64,000 bases of DNA, taken from contig CAVZRO010000001.1 in assembly GCA_963777625.1 (NCBI GenBank), positions 372,001 through 436,000 on the forward strand. Reading direction: 5' to 3'. Below are positions 62,484 through 64,000 of the stretch, in pieces. The notes beneath the pieces are model-generated. The model was given only the letters and a program-made list of their open reading frames with translations. It did not search any database and was not told the origin of the DNA. The position numbers were made by a program, and so were the translations under genes. Position 1 is the first letter of the stretch. Each line of letters opens with the position of its first letter. The stretch comes from DATDIC01 sp963777625 (GTDB lineage: Bacteria > Pseudomonadota > Alphaproteobacteria > Acetobacterales > Acetobacteraceae).

Positions 62484-63827
62484 CTACCTCCACCACCCCA
62501 ACTTCGGCCGTGGCAGCCCCAGATTCTCCCGCAGCGTCAGCCCCGCATACTCCTTCTGAAACAACCCCCGCCGCTGCAACTCCGGCACCACCAGCCGCAC
62601 GAAATCCTCGAACGTCCCCGGCGTGTGCGTCCCGCCCACCACGTAGCCGTCGCAGGCTCGCTCCACGAACCATTGCTCCATCCGGTCCGCCACCTCCTTC
62701 GGCCCCCCGACGATCGCCTGGCCCGGGCGGCCGCGCCGCGTGACCTCCAGAAAATCCCGCGGCGTCGGATGCGGCTTCACCCGCAGCACGTGGTCGCGCA
62801 TCGCCTGCATCCCGCTCATGCTGGCGAGTTCCTCGTCACTGAACACCTCATCCATTCCCTTGCGGGCGAAATCGAAATTCATCGCCTCCGACAACAGGCT
62901 CAGCCCATCCACCTCGCGGTAGCTGTGCTCGATCACCGCCATCTTGTCCTCGGCTTCCGCCTTCGTGGCACCCACCACCGGATAGGCGATCGTATTCAGC
63001 GTCACCAGTTCGGGATCGCGTCCCTGTTCCGCGATGGCCGCCTTCATCTCGGCATAGTCCCGTTTCGCCACGCCGATGTCCGGATAGGTCACGAACACCG
63101 TCTCCGCCCAGCGCGCCGCGAATCGCTTGCCGCGCCCGGATGAACCCGCCTGGATCAGCACCGGATGCCCCTGCGCCGACCGCGGCACCGTGAACGGGCC
63201 GCGCGAGCGGAAGAACCGCCCCTGGTGGTCCAGCCGGTGCACCTTGTCCGCATGCGCGAACAGCCCCGAGCTTTTATCCACCACCAGCGCATCGTCCTCC
63301 CAGGTGTCCCAGTGGCCCAGCACCACCTCCATGAACTCGTCGGCACGGTCGTAGCGAAGGTCGTGCTCCATATGCTGCGCGAGGCCCATATTCGCCGCCT
63401 CGCCATCATTGACGGATGTAACGACATTCCACGCCGCCCGCCCGCCGCTCATCAGGTCGACGGTCGCGAACACCCGCGCCACATGGAACGGCTCGTAATA
63501 GGTCGTGGAATAAGTCGACCCCAGCCCCAGCCGCTCGGTCGTCGCTGCCATCGCCATCAGCACCGTGACCGGATCCATCTTCACGCAGCGGATGCCGTTC
63601 TCCACTGTGTGCGCATGGTCGCCGCCCAGCATGTCCGGCATCGCCAGCCGATCATCGAAGAACGCTAGCTGAAACTTCCCCGCCTCCAGGATGCGCCCGA
63701 TCGTCTGGAAATAATCCGCGCTGAGGAAATCGGTGCGCAACTCCGGATGCCGCCACGAACTCGCCAGCGTGGTGCAGTTCTGCGCCTGCAAGAACCCCAC
63801 CAGCACCATCTGCCGTCCTGCCGCCAT
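62484..63827 (-). CDS. LLM-class flavin-dependent monooxygenase (NtaA/SnaA/DszA type)
   Basis: 447 residues. Matches the nitrilotriacetate monooxygenase family: LVGFLQAQNCTTLASSWRHP, ILEAGKFQLAFFDDRLAMPD, LGLGSTYSTTYYEPFHVARV, SGGRAAWNVVTSVND and HPVLIQAGSSGRGKRFAARW. It uses reduced FMN from a separate reductase (not seen here) to oxidise an organic amine or sulfur compound. Start ATG 63827 (MAAGRQMVLVGF). Convergent with the Uma2 gene; 10 bp between stops. Confidence 0.9.
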   Translation of the reverse strand: MAAGRQMVLVGFLQAQNCTTLASSWRHPELRTDFLSADYFQTIGRILEAGKFQLAFFDDRLAMPDMLGGDHAHTVENGIRCVKMDPVTVLMAMAATTERLGLGSTYSTTYYEPFHVARVFATVDLMSGGRAAWNVVTSVNDGEAANMGLAQHMEHDLRYDRADEFMEVVLGHWDTWEDDALVVDKSSGLFAHADKVHRLDHQGRFFRSRGPFTVPRSAQGHPVLIQAGSSGRGKRFAARWAETVFVTYPDIGVAKRDYAEMKAAIAEQGRDPELVTLNTIAYPVVGATKAEAEDKMAVIEHSYREVDGLSLLSEAMNFDFARKGMDEVFSDEELASMSGMQAMRDHVLRVKPHPTPRDFLEVTRRGRPGQAIVGGPKEVADRMEQWFVERACDGYVVGGTHTPGTFEDFVRLVVPELQRRGLFQKEYAGLTLRENLGLPRPKLGWWR

Positions 63828-63907
63828 GCAAGGTCCCTTCTTGTGTCATCGGCACGGCAAGCCAAAGTCACCGATCACCGCGCCGCCCGCTATCGTGGCG
63901 ACATGGT

Positions 63908-64000
63908 TCAGGCTTCGGACCCGCCGGCATCATAGTGATCGTGAGGCCGCACCCAGTCGGCCAGGTTGCCGTTCACCGTCTCATCGCGGGCTTTCGGCGT
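63908..64000 (-). CDS. C-terminal end of an unidentified gene, cut by window edge
   Basis: The minus strand is open from the window edge to a TGA at 63908: TPKARDETVNGNLADWVRPH followed by DHYDAGGSEA. It reads like coding sequence (charged, no bias break), 30 residues. The domain lies outside the window, so no family can be named. The gap to the LLM gene is 80 bp. Confidence 0.4.
   Translation of the reverse strand, partial: TPKARDETVNGNLADWVRPHDHYDAGGSEA

Overview
The window is 64 kb of very G+C-rich chromosome (mid to high 60s percent by eye) with tightly packed genes, frequent GTG/TTG starts and stop/start overlaps. Gene content (hisB-hisH-hisA-hisF-hisE cluster, sucA-sucB-lpd operon, YraN, DUF2852, BrnTA) and the type of intergenic repeats point to an alphaproteobacterium, most likely of the Rhodospirillales/Acetobacterales group; this placement is inference. 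No rRNA, tRNA, CRISPR array or intact insertion sequence was seen.

Layout. 0-5.5 kb: a partial RlpA-like gene, an acyl-CoA ligase divergent from an SDR and a cupin, then DUF6295 and a dienelactone hydrolase, with a hydrolase remnant and inverted repeats. 5.5-10.4 kb: the histidine cluster hisB-DUF2628-hisH-GNAT-hisA-hisF-hisE and a HIT protein, most of it translationally coupled. 10.5-18 kb: an SMP-30 lactonase, a D-amino-acid-transaminase-like enzyme, a stand-alone EAL protein, a SEC-C/TPR/sulfotransferase, an iron-type alcohol dehydrogenase and an ArsR-SRPBCC pair. 18-30.4 kb: a Phd/PemK-type toxin-antitoxin pair, then the leftward operon sucA-sucB-VOC-lpd-pdxA-yraN, DUF2852, a TetR regulator, a small secreted protein and a SelD fusion. 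30.6-39.3 kb: a leftward ThDP enzyme-flavin monooxygenase-family 5 binding protein set, a Phd/VapC pair, a DAO-type oxidoreductase and a D-2-hydroxyacid dehydrogenase. 39.3-48.6 kb: a hybrid histidine kinase, a zinc alcohol dehydrogenase and a decay zone in which four genes are broken by in-frame stops or single-base shifts, one of them in an A+T-rich DUF6338 island; BrnTA and CobW are also here. 49-64 kb: dihydropyrimidinase, DAO oxidase, a BTAD/TPR regulator, a class C beta-lactamase, a sulfatase, a binding-protein fragment, a GST, a Liv-type ABC importer (livG-livF-livH-livM), a Uma2 nuclease and a flavin-dependent monooxygenase.

The most distinctive feature is a dispersed family of about 180-210 bp elements (five copies, near 3.8, 15.5, 18.8, 35.8 and 48.8 kb). 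They have imperfect terminal inverted repeats of about 26 bp, a conserved core, and an internal block of one to four units of about 20 bp. They have no gene of their own and look like miniature inverted-repeat (MITE-like) elements. One copy lies between two convergent genes and supplies the stop codons of both. REP-type hairpins and a second short repeat module tend to lie next to them. Three toxin-antitoxin loci and the clustered gene decay suggest that 18-19 kb, 36-37 kb and 42-49 kb are the plastic parts of the window.
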